From Lycocorax pyrrhopterus obiensis (lineage: Eukaryota; Chordata; Aves; Passeriformes; Paradisaeidae): a stretch of 64,000 bases of DNA. Of the stretch, positions 1-18,194 are shown piece after piece. The stretch lies in the NCBI GenBank assembly GCA_014706295.1, contig JACSVZ010000002.1:16476494-16540493 (forward strand), in the 5' to 3' direction. The notes beneath the pieces are model-generated. The model was given only the letters and a program-made list of their open reading frames with translations, did not search any database and had not been told where the DNA came from. A program made the position numbers and the translations under genes. How positions within the stretch are numbered: the stretch's first letter is position 1; every line of letters begins with the position of its first letter.

Positions 1-706
1 TTGGAGGATCACTGAACAGCAACAAATCCTGGGCCAAAACCCCCACTCCCCACTCGACCCTTCACCCACTGAGGAGACGCAAAAGCATCCAAAGTGAGTA
101 TTTCACTGCCTTCGAGGGGAATTTCTCACAGGTGCCTTGCACTGACCTTTATGCCTGTGTGCATACACACGTACACATATGCTGTAGCAAATCTGGGAGA
201 AATGCTGCTCTCTTAGATGTTTAAGTACCTTAGATATCTAAGTAAGTTAAGCCTGTAAGTAAGTTTAAGTTATAAGCTACATTTAGTGCTGTTAAGCGCT
301 ATTCCCTTGCAAAATTTTTAAGGTTAAATTATGAGTTTAAGATATAAGTTAAGTACTGTTAATTTTGAGTGCTGTTAAGCTTTTACGTTGTATTCCTTTA
401 TACCCTTGCCCTTCTATCCTTTGTCACACGCAACTAAACACACACACATGCAAGCACATACGCACACACATAGATAGTTCTTAGTTCATTTCTGTTTTGA
501 CTGCCTGGATTTTGTTGCCTTTTTTTTCCCCAGTATGCCTTAACTGTCCTGTAAGTAGTAGAGTGAACCTTGCCAATGAACCTTGTTTGTGCTGTCACTT
601 AATATTAAATCTGGTTTTTACTGATACTCTTGCCAGTGATTTTTTAAGCGATCTCAAACACTTGTTTTTAACAAGCACTGAAGAGAGCTGGCTGTTGGAC
701 CAATGC
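1..706. repeat. Dispersed or duplicated ~0.7 kb repeat, first copy
   Basis: Bases 1-409 match 33011-33419 without a difference that I can find. From ~410 to 706 the match to 33420-33700 falls to roughly 90 percent with indels. The copy is cut by the window edge. CA-rich microsatellite sequence lies at ~438-472. The T-rich stretches and the late ATTAAA near 604 resemble the 3' part of an LTR, but I cannot assign a family and see no ORF. Confidence 0.75.
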
Positions 707-3700
707 AAGTGGTCACTGCACTCCCACTCCAAGTGGACACAAAAAATGTTTGAGGAATGGCCTGGGAAAGGAAGGAAAACATTCTTTCAGTTAGAGAATA
801 ATTCCTCTCCAAGAAAAGTAAATGGAAAGGAAGGCAACCAGCACTACATTTGTGTTTTACAGTTAGTAATCTGAGAGCACTGCTAGCTGAACAGGAGTGA
901 TTTCCCTGGACCATATTCCAGGTGACCAGCAAGGATAAAGAAAAGGGTGAAGGAAGATGAAGGTACCAGGGGAAGATCAAGGTGGGATCAGGATGCATTC
1001 TGGTTCATTTATGAGAAGTAATATTGAATGTGGCTGTCAAAACTCAGGGATCAGAAAGATCCTTTTCTAAGGACATGAAAACTCCATCTGACATGTCAGC
1101 ATTCTAGGAGAAGCAGAAAATTCCCTAAAGGGTTCTGCTATATTGTATGTAAAGCAAGTTACCCAGGTAGTGACATCTCTGCAAACATTCTGGCTCACAA
1201 AATGAAGTTAAAACCACACATTGATAAAAATATACAGGCACAGATAGAGCCAGACAAGCAGGCTTCCATGTTTGCACCAGCAACAGAAGAAGATAATACC
1301 CTGATATGCACACCCATAATAAATCAACATATGCCAGGAGAGACTGGATTGACCTGACATGGAGATAACTTCTCTAACATCCTGTTGGCACAGGAACACT
1401 GTGGAGCAGAAGGGCAATGTTACATTAGGTGTGTTTGGCAGAAAATTTCCCTGACAGGGAAGTATAACATTTCCTTCCAGTAAATGAAATGCAAAGGGAT
1501 ATGAAAGGTCATCCCCTCCACAGATAACAGAACAAATGCTCACATTAGCCCCTGCAATATCTTTGTTGTATCTGTGTCAGGGACCAAAGACGTGTCTAAG
1601 GCCTGCCATATTTGGTCCACTGTTGTGCACGTCGACAAGATAATGTAGAAGATGACCTTATTATTAGTTGGTAGGACTCTAACCTTCAGAAATTAAACTA
1701 TGTATCGGTCACCTGGTGGGATTCATCCTGTGAAAGGGGAATAATACACAATAAAGCCATTGTTGGCATGGAAGTGTTATCATGGGCCTTTATGACCTTA
1801 TCTCAAATGCTGGCCCTGTGTGAGATGATGTTGAAACTGGCCGCTCCTGAGGAGGAAATATGAGGTGTGGTCCTGGGGTGGAGGGGAGAGGAAGACATGA
1901 TGCACACTGTTTTCATCCAGGGGATGCCCTGAAGACGCGCTGCCTTCCTCCCCCTCCCTCTCAGAAGCCATGTTTCATCTCCTCATGCTCAGCGGCTTCT
2001 CCAGAATCCATAGGTTGGTATGTATTAATTGCTAACGTGACTAATAAAATTAATTTCCTTTGCAATTCTGAGTGCATCTTGAGTTTTTTGTGCATGGGCG
2101 TCCTCCCGAATCTGTATTAGTGTCTCTGAGCTCTAATAAATCAGAATTCAGTTCATGTTCAGATCAGTATTCTCTGATATATAAATATTCAATATAATAA
2201 GGTAGTGTTTAAAATAAAAGCTAACAAAACATTTCAAGCAGACATTGGCTGATCAAAGCAGGAGTAAAAGAGAGGCACTTTAGTTTTACTCTGTGGTTTT
2301 CTCCATAAATAATGTGCTTACAGTTCCTGAAGATCTCTGAGACCTGACTGACCATTTTATGAGGAAACTTATAAACATGTATGCAATAGAAAAGGAGTCT
2401 ACAAAGATAACATACTTTATTATGTTATTATGTTTATTATGTTATTACTTAACATAGTAATGACAACTGATCAAAGAGGCAAACTTTTTGCAGTTCTCAT
2501 GGAAGTAAGTTGGGAAATCATTTGCATACCTTAAGGAATGTGAAATTTTATGGACCCTTTATAAGGATGTACAAGCACAAAAGCTGATTAGGTTCTTTGG
2601 TAGTGCCATGCTACATCATATCATCGCCTTCCAGGGTTTTATGCAGTCTTAACGGAAAACCTCATGATTATGAAATCACTGTGGAGACAGGAATTTTCCT
2701 TTAAGTCAGCTTGGAAAGAAATATTCCCAGAGTTAAGGTTATAAAATCTGGCAGCTTACATTGCCTCTCTGGTATCCTATACTGATAAGCTGAAATTCTG
2801 TTCATCGTGATAATGTTCAATTGAAACAGACAGTTTCTAACCACAGTATCACCCAGACAGTTAAAACACTTAGGCACCTTCATTCTTCCCAAAAACAAAA
2901 ATGAAAAATCAAATGAATGCAGTCTCACCATGCAGCAGAGGAGCCACTCATCCTGCCAGCACCCAGCACGTGGCAATTTCACAGCATCACCATGCGCTCC
3001 CAAAGCAAAGGAAAAGCAAACAAACAAATTTGTTACAAATAAACATCTGTTAGTTCTGGGTCCTGGTACCAGAATAACTTCTGAGTTCTCTTTGGAATCT
3101 TATATTGTAGACAGACAAGCCACTCTAGAGGAAAACAGGAATTCACCTCCCATCCTACTGCCCCCGTCACCTGGCCACCCCCATCATTCCTTTGTGGGCA
3201 TTTTCCTGAAGGCCAAGGGAAATGTGATCCTCTCCTGCACACTGGCTGGTGAAGGCACAGAGGGCACACATCTCCCACTGGCAGCCCCCAGCTTGACAAT
3301 TAAACCACTCCCTTTGGACACAGGGCTTTGAGGTGCTGCATTTCCCATGTCATCTGTGGTCAGGCAACCTCAGGGCCACAGGCTGTCACTGCCTAGCACA
3401 GGTAACAAAGTCCTATTGTTTCAGCCAGGTAGGCAAACACAGGCAGTAGCTAAGCAGCCCACAGAGTCCTCCTGCCTCATCAAAATGCCTGGGAAGGATA
3501 GGATAGGATAGGATAGGATAGGATAGGATAGGATAGGATAGGATAGGATAGGAGATAGAATAGGCGACAACTTCTCTGTCTTTGTCAGATGCTATGGTGG
3601 GCACTGTAAAGATCAGGTTAGTGAAATTTTCTTCATAAATGGCACAGGCATGCCTGATGCTGCATTATGATGGAAGAAATGGGATAAAAGTCTTCCTGAT

Positions 3701-6700
3701 GACCGCAATTTTTTTCTTATTCCAGTGTCCAGTGTATCTCACACAATTGGCGAAGCACTTTCCAGTGGCAGCCTGAGTGCATTATGAAATGTCCCTCTGT
3801 TCTGGCATTTCAAAAGTGAGGCATAAAGCTGCCACCTGAGAATTTGATAATGCAAGTGTCCTTGTCCTGGGAAAAGACAAGGACCAACTGTCACAAATTG
3901 TATCAAGAAAAATTCCAGTAAGATACTGTCATGGGCAAAAACTACTCCTTCAGGGAATTTCCATAAATTTAATTTATTTGCCAATTTACAATCTATTAAA
4001 TACAAATTCTGGTATCAAGAGAGACTGAAAAAACCAACCAACCCTGAGGGAAAAACCCTGCTTCCCTTTAGACACCTCTTCCTCCCACTACCCTTTTTGG
4101 TTCTCACCCCAGGCTGTGCTCAGCCCCTTTGCTGAGGCAGTGGCCATCACAGGAGATGGGGCCAGTGCACACCAGGACACAGCTCCTCACAGCTGCATGT
4201 CTCAGCTCCTGCTCCCTTGGCTCCAGCCCCTGCCCAGGTGTCCTCTTCTCTCTTCCCTCCTTCTACTCCAGTGAGGACCTCTCCCCTTCTTCTCCTCCTG
4301 CCCTGGCCTTGTTTCTCCTTTTGCTTGGTGTTTACCACCCTCACTGGTTTATGTCATCTTGAAGTGGACAGTGTACCTGTGCTAGGTACATTCTGACACC
4401 AGCTAGAGAGAGGCTGCTGGGGATATTAGAAATTAATTGATTGTATTGCTGAGTGCCCACAAACCTTGCAAAGATGCAAGTACAATGTGCTTAAATGTGA
4501 GGCACCAGTTATCCCTCTCAGCTGTCTTCTAGGCATGTCCAATATGTACATCAGCTTTCCTTTACACCATTTCTTTAGCACTGGGAAACACAAAGAAATG
4601 TTGCTCTGTGAGTATTTACCTATGGGGCAATATGTCTAAACAGCAATTCACTGGGGTTTCACTTTGAAACTTCCAGCAAACGCAACACAACAATCAGGAG
4701 AGCTTGTGCCTTCATCCAAAAAATACCAGAAAGTTGGCTGGCCACAAGTCCTGTAGACCAGCTCCTGGCGCTACCCCAAGAAGCATTTCAGATTTTATCC
4801 TATTAGAAATTAATATCAAGAGCATGAATAGGCCAGGGAACAAGGACAAGAATCCAGGTCCTGGGAGAAGACTGGCATATATTTCTTTCTTCAAGTCCAT
4901 TCTGAATTGAGAGATGCCATAGATGAGATTCCTAAGTCTCAGAGTTAACCTAAGGGCAGAGTTAACCTGTGCCCAGTGTACTGGGTACCCTGACTGGATA
5001 GCTCCTGCCATTAGGCCAGTTCCTGCCTCTTAACCATTACCAGAATTTGTCTCAGGCTCCTGAGGAGCCAGAAAGAAACTGGCTAGGACAAGTGGGTAAA
5101 TTTTATTTTCTGCCTTGTTGAGCTTAAAAAAGTCAGTAACACTTCATGGCTGTTTTTTACAGTGAATGCATTTAGCTGGACACCATCTCTTCATGTCTAT
5201 TGTAATGTCAGTAAATCATCCACAACATGGTTTAGTGCTAGGTTTTCTTAGAAATCTTCTTGGTGTCTGGCTATGGATAGGTGTGTCTCTGTAATTTATT
5301 CCCAGCCACACATATATTCTTCTCCCTAGTTATCTCTATGTAAGAAAAGCTATCTTTTCCATCTGAGTAACTCTTTGACACTAAGACCTAAGTATCTACA
5401 TGACATCAAGTAGCTTACCCCTTTTTCTGTTGACAGATTCCTCCTATGTAAACAGCTCTTACTCTAACATAATGTCAATCCATTCAAGGAAATTGAGACC
5501 TGAACATGGGACAAGCTATCACTGGAGTGACACTAGTTAAAACTTAGATTACGACAAGTTAGGAGCTACAGGAAATAGCTTCTAAGTGCCTGTTTCCCAG
5601 AGAGAAATTCAGAGCTGACATACCTGTCTCAGAACACCTGTGCATGGAAAAGGGAATCACCAGGATCCAACCTGCCCTAGGTGCTGAGCACAGCAGGAGA
5701 TATATAACGCTGCTCAGAGCCTGGCTGGCTATTTTACACTCACAGGTGCCAAGCCTGTCCTCCCCAGATGGGAGAGAAGAAATACCTACAACTTCTCTTT
5801 GCAAGTATTGGCAAGAGAGGAGAGAGTTGCTTCTTTCAAAGGCAAGGAGAAGTGCAGGCCTGTTAGGTATTAATTATCTGGACACCTGACTAGCACTGCC
5901 ACACCTGAGCTTAATGTTCTTCTCAGCCAGAAACCACTCAAATCACTGTCACTTACCAATGTCACAAACACCAGGCTGCAGGGTAGGTTTTGGACTTGGA
6001 AAGATCCTTTCTGTCATTGCTACTGGATAATGCTCTGGCACATCACACAGGTGATATTCTTGGGACTTGCCAATTGGAATCACTAACCCTTGTTTCAAAG
6101 TCTTTTATTTCTTCTGCTGTCGCTCCCATTTTGTAAACCTGTACACTGACAGAGCAAACACTGCAAGATGTACATCACCACTGTCTGTGTTTTGCTCTCA
6201 TATAGAAGAATACCTTTTAGTGGGGAAGTAATAGCTGTAGCAGATTTGGAGAAAACAAGAAACAGAAGTCTAGGTTTTCTGATTGCTGGTACCAAGCGGG
6301 AGATGCTTTGCAGGCTCGTCTGGTACCATGGGCTGGCTGAGGCTATCCTGCAGGCACAGACTGGTGTGAGGGCCATGCTGGGCATGCAGCACAGCACAGG
6401 CTCACTGCCATGTGATCTCCTTAACTCCTCAATAGGCAATGGTCTCCTGCTCAGGATCACTACACCTGACCTCCCACCATTTAATTCTGCAGCCTCTTTC
6501 TTACAACATGGAAGCTAGTTCGGTATTTAATATTTTAACACTGGTCTTATTGATTCCATTAGCTATTGTGGAAGTCCCTTCCCTAGGCTTGTTATCTGTT
6601 CATATACCCAAGGATCACATTAAATCCTGTTTACTACAGGGAGTTCGAGGCACTAGATCCCAAGACGTAGACCCAAATTTACTTGAAATCCCCGCTGTCC

Positions 6701-6840
6701 ACTACATGTGAGCTTTCATCAGACAACTGTGCGTGACACAGTCTTGATACCAGAGGCTCTTTCCTCCTGCTGTACCTGACTCTTCCCCTTGTAACAGGCT
6801 CAGCACTCACCTGACTCCCCAGTGAGTTTGTTCAACTCAC
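707..6840. other. Intergenic sequence, no gene recognised
   Basis: I found no spliced or open coding sequence of interest here. Short ORFs on both strands look random. The stretch ~1570-2150 is LTR-like in texture (TG start, GC-rich middle, AATAAA near 2043 and 2136), but no terminal duplication could be fixed, so it is not called as an element. A GGATA microsatellite lies at 3496-3550. Confidence 0.6.
3496..3550. repeat. (GGATA)11 pentanucleotide microsatellite
   Basis: Eleven uninterrupted GGATA units, followed by an imperfect GGAGATAGAATAGG tail. The reverse-strand open frame across it (repeating ILSYP) is only a product of the repeat. Confidence 0.97.
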
Positions 6841-6859
6841 TCTACACATAGAAAGTCAC

Positions 6860-6885
6860 TTTTTTTTTTTTTTTTTTTTTTTTTT
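6860..6885. repeat. Poly(T) tract beside a CpG island
   Basis: Twenty-six consecutive T residues end where the GC-rich promoter region of the PTCHD3-like gene begins. It could be a retroposed A-tail on the reverse strand or simple slippage. No body of a retroelement is recognisable beside it. Confidence 0.9.
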
Positions 6886-7224
6886 GCGGGATACGGTAAA
6901 CGAGGGACCAGGAGACAGGAGCACACGGGTACCGGAGACCGGGGCGGGACGCGGCAGGGCGCAACGGGGGGAGCCTGGTCTGCCCTCCTGCCCGTCCCGG
7001 GGAGCCCGTGAGTCACGGCGAAGGAGGGCCCTGGCCGCGCCCACCACTGAAAACTCCGCGTTCCCTCTATGGCCCCGACGGGCAGAGGGCGGCTCTGAAC
7101 TCCTGTCACTCTCCTTTCCCTCTCCTCTCCTCTCCGGCGCCGGCACAGACCGCACCGTCGGGCGCCGGCGTGGGACGCGCCCGCGGCGAGGAGCTGCCGC
7201 CGGCAGCCCGTGCCCGCCTCGCCC

Positions 7225-12419
<5,195 letters not shown>

Positions 12420-13638
12420 ATAAGTTAAATATAAGATATTGTATATTTACTATGTGTAGATTCAAATGCAGTGACTGTCAGAGAATATAAGACATGAAGA
12501 ACAGAAGAATGAATACATCAGGTCAACAAAGGCTTCAGAAAAGCCAGGCAAGAAAAATAACAACAATCCGCACAGAATGGATTTGCATTTTTTACCTTTG
12601 AGTATGTTTGACTAGCACCTTAATGCTGTAATTATCTTTTTTGTGTGACTTGTTTACTGAATGTATTAAAATTATTACGAACACTGACCATTGCATCAGG
12701 TTAATGGACTATATTACGTGTTTGTCAGGAGGTGTTCACAGTGGGGAAGAGTGGACTGCATTTTCCACCTGTTTGCCTTGCTGCTGTAACTCATCCCAGC
12801 ACTGAACTGGAAGACAGTTTTTGCCCAAGAGGCTCAAATCTGGGTGTTTTACAGCAAGATTACAAAAGGTCAGAACTGTCTCAGACTGCAATAACTCATA
12901 AGCCTTCAGGAGACAAAATCTGCTTAGGTTCCTAATGCATCATGAGAAACCCTTGAGAAAGAAAGCTGACCCCGATTTTCTGTTCAAAGCCTTTTCTTGG
13001 TGTCCCATTTTCTAGCTAAGGTTGAACATCTGGTACCTTTAAGAAGTTTGTGTGTAGCTTCTGTTGGCTGCAGTGTGCAAAGGGATATGTTGTAGGTTAT
13101 TGATCTTGCGTGGACCTCCTGAGTAACCACCCTGGGAGATGCTGTGCCATGGTATGACAGGGCAAGGATTCACTAGAGAGAATCACACCCTGGTTTGGGA
13201 CAAAGTGAAAAAGCAACTCCAGTTTAAGCAGGGCAGTCCTAAAACTGTAAACCCATAAATTCCATTTTGTTCATCAGTGACAACCCATCTTGTGATGTGT
13301 CGATAGAGCAGAGGAGCTTTCCCTGAATAGGAGCTAAGAATATATGAAGTGATCTTCTAAGCTGTGGGGACAAGGCAGTAGGTGAAAATCAATTCATAGT
13401 TTGTTGCCAATATAATGAATGACCCATTGGAAATAGAATAATTTATGGTAACCAGTGTTCGTAATTCTGAAAAAATTGGTGTAGAACTTATTAAATCATT
13501 CTGTCCAAATCTGCTGCTGTGGAGGGTTTCTTCTGAGAGACTGAGCAAGTGTGAGAAAGCCAGGGACTGCCTCTGTTCCTTGTGGATATCTGGCCAGTTT
13601 CGTGAGACCCAGTCGACGGGGCAGGATCCTTCTCTTTC
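12420..13638. other. 3' UTR and intergenic spacer after the PTCHD3-like gene
   Basis: AT-rich sequence. It probably contains the 3' UTR of the PTCHD3-like gene, with a candidate ATTAAA at ~12665. Nothing else is recognised. Confidence 0.6.
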
Positions 13639-16600
13639 ACAGAATCATAGAATAGTTTGAGTTGGAAAGGATGTTTTAGAGGTCATCTAGTCCAACCCTC
13701 CTGCAATGAGCAGGGGCATCTTCAACATGATCAGGTTGCTCAGAGTCCAATCCAACCTGACCATGAATGTTTCCAGCTCTCTGGGGAACCTGCTCCAGTG
13801 TTTTACCACCCTCATTGTAAAAACATTCCTTGTATTAAGTCAACTGTCTTTTAGTTTAGAATCATTACTGCGTGTCTTATATCAAAGGCCCTGCTAAAAT
13901 ATTTGTCCCTGTCACTATTCCAGGTCCCCTTCTCTCCAGAGCCATCTCTTCTCCAGGCTGAACAACCCCATCTTGTTGCCCTGAGTTTGCAGTTCTTCGA
14001 TGTTTTCATTTTCTGTAAAAGTTTCTCACGCACTTTCTGTAAACATGGCCATGTTTTGTTAACCGTCCTTTATTGTTTTTCATTCCATTCTCCTAGGCGG
14101 AGACGTTTGATGGACTTTTCCTTTGACCAGTGTGATTGAGGAGTGGTAATTTCTCCCTCCAATCCACAGTGGTTTCTAAAAACATATATCATAAAGCTTG
14201 GGGTCTCTGACCCCCCGGCTCTTTTCTTGCTTCTCTCCTGACAAGGTGTCTGCGTGGTTCTTTTCGTGTCCAAGTGCGACACCATCTCTCTCCAACTGTC
14301 TTCATAGGAGAGGTACTCCAGCCCTCTGATCATCTTTGTGGCCTCTTCTAGGCTTACTCCAGCAGGTCCATGTTCTTCCTATACTGGGGACCCCAGAGCT
14401 GCATGCAGTATTCCAGGTGGAGTAGAGGGGCAGAATCACCTCCATCGACCTGGTGGCTGTGATTCTTATGATGCAGACCTGGATACAATTGGCTTTCTGG
14501 GCTTCAAGCACGTATTGCTGGGTCGTGTCCAGCCTCTCGTTCACCAGTGTACCCTGAAGTTGTTCTCAGCAGGGCTGCTCTCATTCTCTTCATCTCCCAG
14601 CCTGTATTGATACCAGAAGTTGCCCCAGCCCATGTGCAGGACTTTGCACTTGGCCTTGTTGAACTTCATGAGATTCCCATTTCTTGTGGTTGTCCAGGTC
14701 CCTCTGAATGGCATACTGACCCTCAGGCATGTCACCTGCACCACTCAGCTCAGTGTCATCTGCAGACTTGCTCAATCCCTTTGTCTCTGTCATTGAGGAA
14801 GACATTAAATAGCACCGGTCCTCATATGGACCCCTGAGGGATACCAGTTGTCACCGATATCCATTGGGACACTGAGCCACTGGCCACTACCCCTCAGGTG
14901 CAACCAATTAACCAGTTACTCATCCACCTAGCAGTCTACCCATCAAATCCATCGCTCTCTAATTTAGGAAAAAGGATGTTGTGGGAGACCATGTCAAAGG
15001 TCTTCAAGAAACACAGAGGCATCCATAACCCTTCCCATATGCACTGACATTGTCGCTCCATCACAGAAGGTCAGTAGGTTGGTCAGGCAGGACTTGTCCT
15101 TGGTGAAACCATGCTGGCTGTCTCAAATCACCTCCCTGTCCTCCACATACCTTAGCATAGCTTAGGAGGATCTGTTCCATGTTCTCCCCAGGCACAGAAG
15201 TCAGTAGCTCCCACGGTCCTCCTCTCTACCCTTTTTGAAGATGGGTTCACTGTTTCCCTTTTTCCAGTCACCTGGGACTTCACTTGACTGCCACAACTTT
15301 TTAAATAGCATAGAAAGTGGCTTGGCAGCTACATCAACCAATTTCTTCAGAGCTCTGGGATGCATCTCATCAGGTCCCATGGATACATGTATGCTCAGGT
15401 TCCTCAGATGGTTATAAATCTCTTCTCTTACAGTGGAAGGGACTTTGCTCCCACAGTCCCCGTCTTGCTGTCCACCCACTCAAGAGGTGTGCGAAGAGAG
15501 GCTGCATTTCAAGACAGCCAAAAAGGTGGTTGAGTACCTCAGCCTTCCCCTTATCCTTTGTGACCAGTTTGCCAGCCTTGGTTAACAAGGCAGGTACACT
15601 TTCTTTGACCTTCCTTCTCTGGCTAATATACCTGTAGAAGCCCTTCTTGTTATTCTTTGCATCCCCTGCCAAGTTCAGCTCCAGCTGGGCCTTGACATTC
15701 CTAAACCCATCTCTGCACAACCAGACTGCGTGTCTATACTCTTCCCAGGATACATGGCACTGCTTCCACTGTCTATACACTTGCTTTTTGCCCTTTATTT
15801 TGACCAGCAGGTCCTAACTCAAGCATGCCAGTCTCTTGCCTTCCTTGCCTGATTTCTTGCACCTAGGGATCACTAGCTGTTGCACTTTTGATAGGCATCC
15901 TTAAGGATCTGTCAGATCTGTTCTGCTCCCTTGTCCCTGAGCACAGTTTCCCAGGGGGTCCTATTGACTAACTTTGTGAAGAGCTGGAAGCTTGCCTTCC
16001 TAAAGTTCAGGGTCCTGACTTCACTCTTTGCCTGACCGACATCCCTCAGGACTGCCAATTCCACCAATGCGTGATCACTGCAGCCCAGGTTGCTTTCAAT
16101 CTTGATGTCTCTTGATGAGATTTGTGTTGGTGACCATCAGATCTAGTAATGCATCCCTTTTGGTAGGGCTATCCATTACCTGGCTCAAGAAGTTATCCTC
16201 AATGCATTCTAGGAGTCTCCTGGGTTGCCTACAGCTCACCACACTACTTTTCCATCAGATGTCAGGGTGGTTGAAGTCCCACAACAAGGTAAGAGCCTGT
16301 GAGCACAATGCCTCCTGTAGCTGGAGCAAGAAGGTTTTTTCCATAGGCTCCCCTTGATCAGGTGGCCTGTACTAGACACCAGCCACGAGGTTCCCTTTGT
16401 TGTCTTGGTCTCGTATTTACCCACAGACTTTGAACCTGCTCGTGGTTGTTCTTCAGAGAGAGCTCTTCACACTCAATCCACCTCTCGATGTTGAGCACAA
16501 CCCCTTCACCTCTCCTTCCTCTTCTGTCCCTTCTGAACAACCTGTAGCCATCGATACCTGCACTCTAGTCATGGGATTTGTCCCACCAAGTTTTACTAAT

Positions 16601-16830
16601 GGCAACTAGGTCACTGCTTTATAACAGCAGGTGGCTTCCAGCTCCTCCTATCTGTTGCCCATGCTGCATGCAATGGTCTAAAGGCACTTCACCTGGGATG
16701 TTGGCCGTGTTGCCTTCTTAGAGGAACACCTCTGAATTCCTTTGAGATACTTTCCTGGTGGCATCTACTACCTCAGGAGCCCTTGGCTCATCTCCATATG
16801 ACTTCAAGTGTGGTCGGCACAAATCAGAGC
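13639..16830 (-). mobile_element. CR1 LINE, long 5'-truncated copy split by a solo LTR
   Basis: The CR1 3' tail in reverse orientation (octamer-like ATTCTATGATTCT) is at 13639. The body runs to about 16830, interrupted at 13974-14281. Reverse-strand frames show decayed ORF2: the endonuclease C-terminus (~16100-16600), the linker (~15412-15780) and the start of the reverse transcriptase with the hallmark SMGPDEMHPRALK (~15340-15400). Stops and frameshifts break the ORF, so it is dead. At ~2.9 kb of CR1 sequence it is long for a bird CR1. The 5' limit is approximate. Confidence 0.9.
13974..14281 (-). mobile_element. Solo LTR inserted in CR1, with 6-bp target duplication
   Basis: A 308-bp block starts TGTTGCC and ends GCGACA. 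It is flanked by the direct repeat CCATCT at 13968-13973 and 14282-14287, and CR1 sequence resumes directly on the other side. TG..CA ends plus a 6-bp duplication are the signature of retroviral integration. AATAAA is readable on the - strand, which suggests that orientation. No internal retroviral genes remain. Confidence 0.88.
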
Positions 16831-16908
16831 CACTGGCAGAGGGTCCTGACTAGCACTCCGTCCCTCAGACCTTGACGGGTCATCCCAGAGCTTGTCAAAA
16901 GGCAAGCC

Positions 16909-16916
16909 TGACGTCA
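16909..16916. promoter_or_regulatory. CRE-type palindrome TGACGTCA
   Basis: An exact 8-bp TGACGTCA, the full cAMP response element bound by CREB/ATF proteins, at the edge of the CpG island. Full sites within CpG islands are commonly functional; binding is inferred. Confidence 0.6.
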
Positions 16917-17013
16917 TCGCCCTCCGCCGCCTAGTCTGGTTCAAAGCTCCATCCGCGAACTCCCAATGGGGAGCACGGCGGGGACGGTTCCCGGCCCGGC
17001 CCCGCCCGGCGCC

Positions 17014-17025
17014 GCCCTCTGCTGG
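17014..17025 (-). promoter_or_regulatory. Candidate CTCF binding core
   Basis: The reverse strand reads CCAGCAGAGGGC, which fits the CTCF core consensus CCASYAGRKGGC at every position. It lies inside the CpG island and upstream of the tandem PKS array. Binding is inferred from the motif only. Confidence 0.5.
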
Positions 17026-17159
17026 CCGCACACGGGCACTGCCGCCGCGGCGCACTCGGGACGTCCCCGCGAAAGCGCATCCCTGAGTGCAGGGGCTGCT
17101 CCGGACGGGGCATTCCCGGCCAGGGGATGGGCCTGAGGGGCTCCGGCGAGAGGGGAGGG

Positions 17160-18194
17160 AATGAAGGGGTTATGGGAAAAACACACGAGTGAAAGAGAAC
17201 ACAGAGAGTAGAAGGAAGACCGTGACTCCTGGCCATGCAGTTGAGACACCCGCTCACAAATCTTCCCGGGCAAGTGGGCTGGAAGTTGGAGATGGCTTTA
17301 GCTGTGTTTAACATGGCTCCCAGTACAAGCTGCTCTACTCATCTGTCTCTCTCCCTCTGTCTCACAGACCTACCCTTCTTTTGCATTATGAACATTTCCT
17401 TCTGTGAAGTTTGTCCTTTCCAAAGGGGAGTCAGCCAAGTACATTTTAAATAACCAGCATATTAAAGATTCAGATGCAAAGCAGGTTCTAAGAATTTGCC
17501 TTTCCTTGCATGAGAGTCCATACCCATGCAAGAATTAAAATCTTGCAGTGCCACAGGGAATATGTGAACTCTGGGGCTTCCAGAGTAATTTTCCTTAGGG
17601 TTTCTGGGTAGTTTTACTGAGGCTAGCTCAGCAGAAAATAGCTCACCAGCTGGTATCCAGGAGAACAGCAGAAGCCTATGGAATTTCTCAGAGGAGTGAG
17701 GGAATCCTCACGGGTAGAAGGAAAGATGTGCATGGTTGAACTCATCACATTATGCTCCTTTTGCATTCAGGGAAGAGAAAGAAAAGTTTTCATTTTAGAC
17801 CCTCTGCCTAATCGGACTTTATGTGTGGGGAGTTGCTGTAGAAGTTGTTACCTCTCCCATGAACTGAAGGGAATCTGGAAACGTGGTTCAGATGCAGCTT
17901 CCTGTGTTCTTGGTCAAAAAGGCCCATCAGGCAAAGTTTACTCATGGGCGAGGCTAATGAGAGGGGTGTGGAGGCTTTCTGAAATTGGCCTGTAGAAGCC
18001 CTCAAGGTCTTGGGCTTCTTTATTACTTGTGACCAAGTAGTGAATTACGCTGCATGACTAAATATGTTTTATTTGAGGAGTTTGTCTTTGCGTTCTGCAG
18101 CACATTGATCAGCTCCCAGGAGAAAGGAGGAACACATGAGGAGAGCTGGGGGACAGGGTGACATTGAGGGCACTCATGGGGCCAGGATTGAACG
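17160..18194. other. Intergenic sequence, nothing recognised
   Basis: No gene or transposable element was identified. Short ORFs on both strands have no recognisable features. Confidence 0.55.

Larger units (their letters stand above)
16850..17150. promoter_or_regulatory. CpG island with no recognised gene
   Basis: About 300 bp are strongly GC- and CpG-rich between the CR1 and the PKS cluster. The island contains a perfect CRE palindrome (16909-16916) and a CTCF-type core (17014-17025). Open frames across it are GC-driven and unlike any protein I recognise. It could be a promoter for an unannotated or noncoding transcript, a remote promoter, or an insulator. Confidence 0.7.

Noticed and set aside
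1570..2150. LTR candidate
   Set aside because: The texture and AATAAA fit, but I found no matching ends with a target duplication and no second copy in the window.
15201..15780. Reverse-strand ORFs as host genes
   Set aside because: They carry CR1 ORF2 landmarks and are broken parts of a LINE.
16804..17314. Open frames across the orphan CpG island
   Set aside because: Pro/Arg/Ala-rich frames on both strands follow from high GC. No domain, splice pattern or start context supports a gene.
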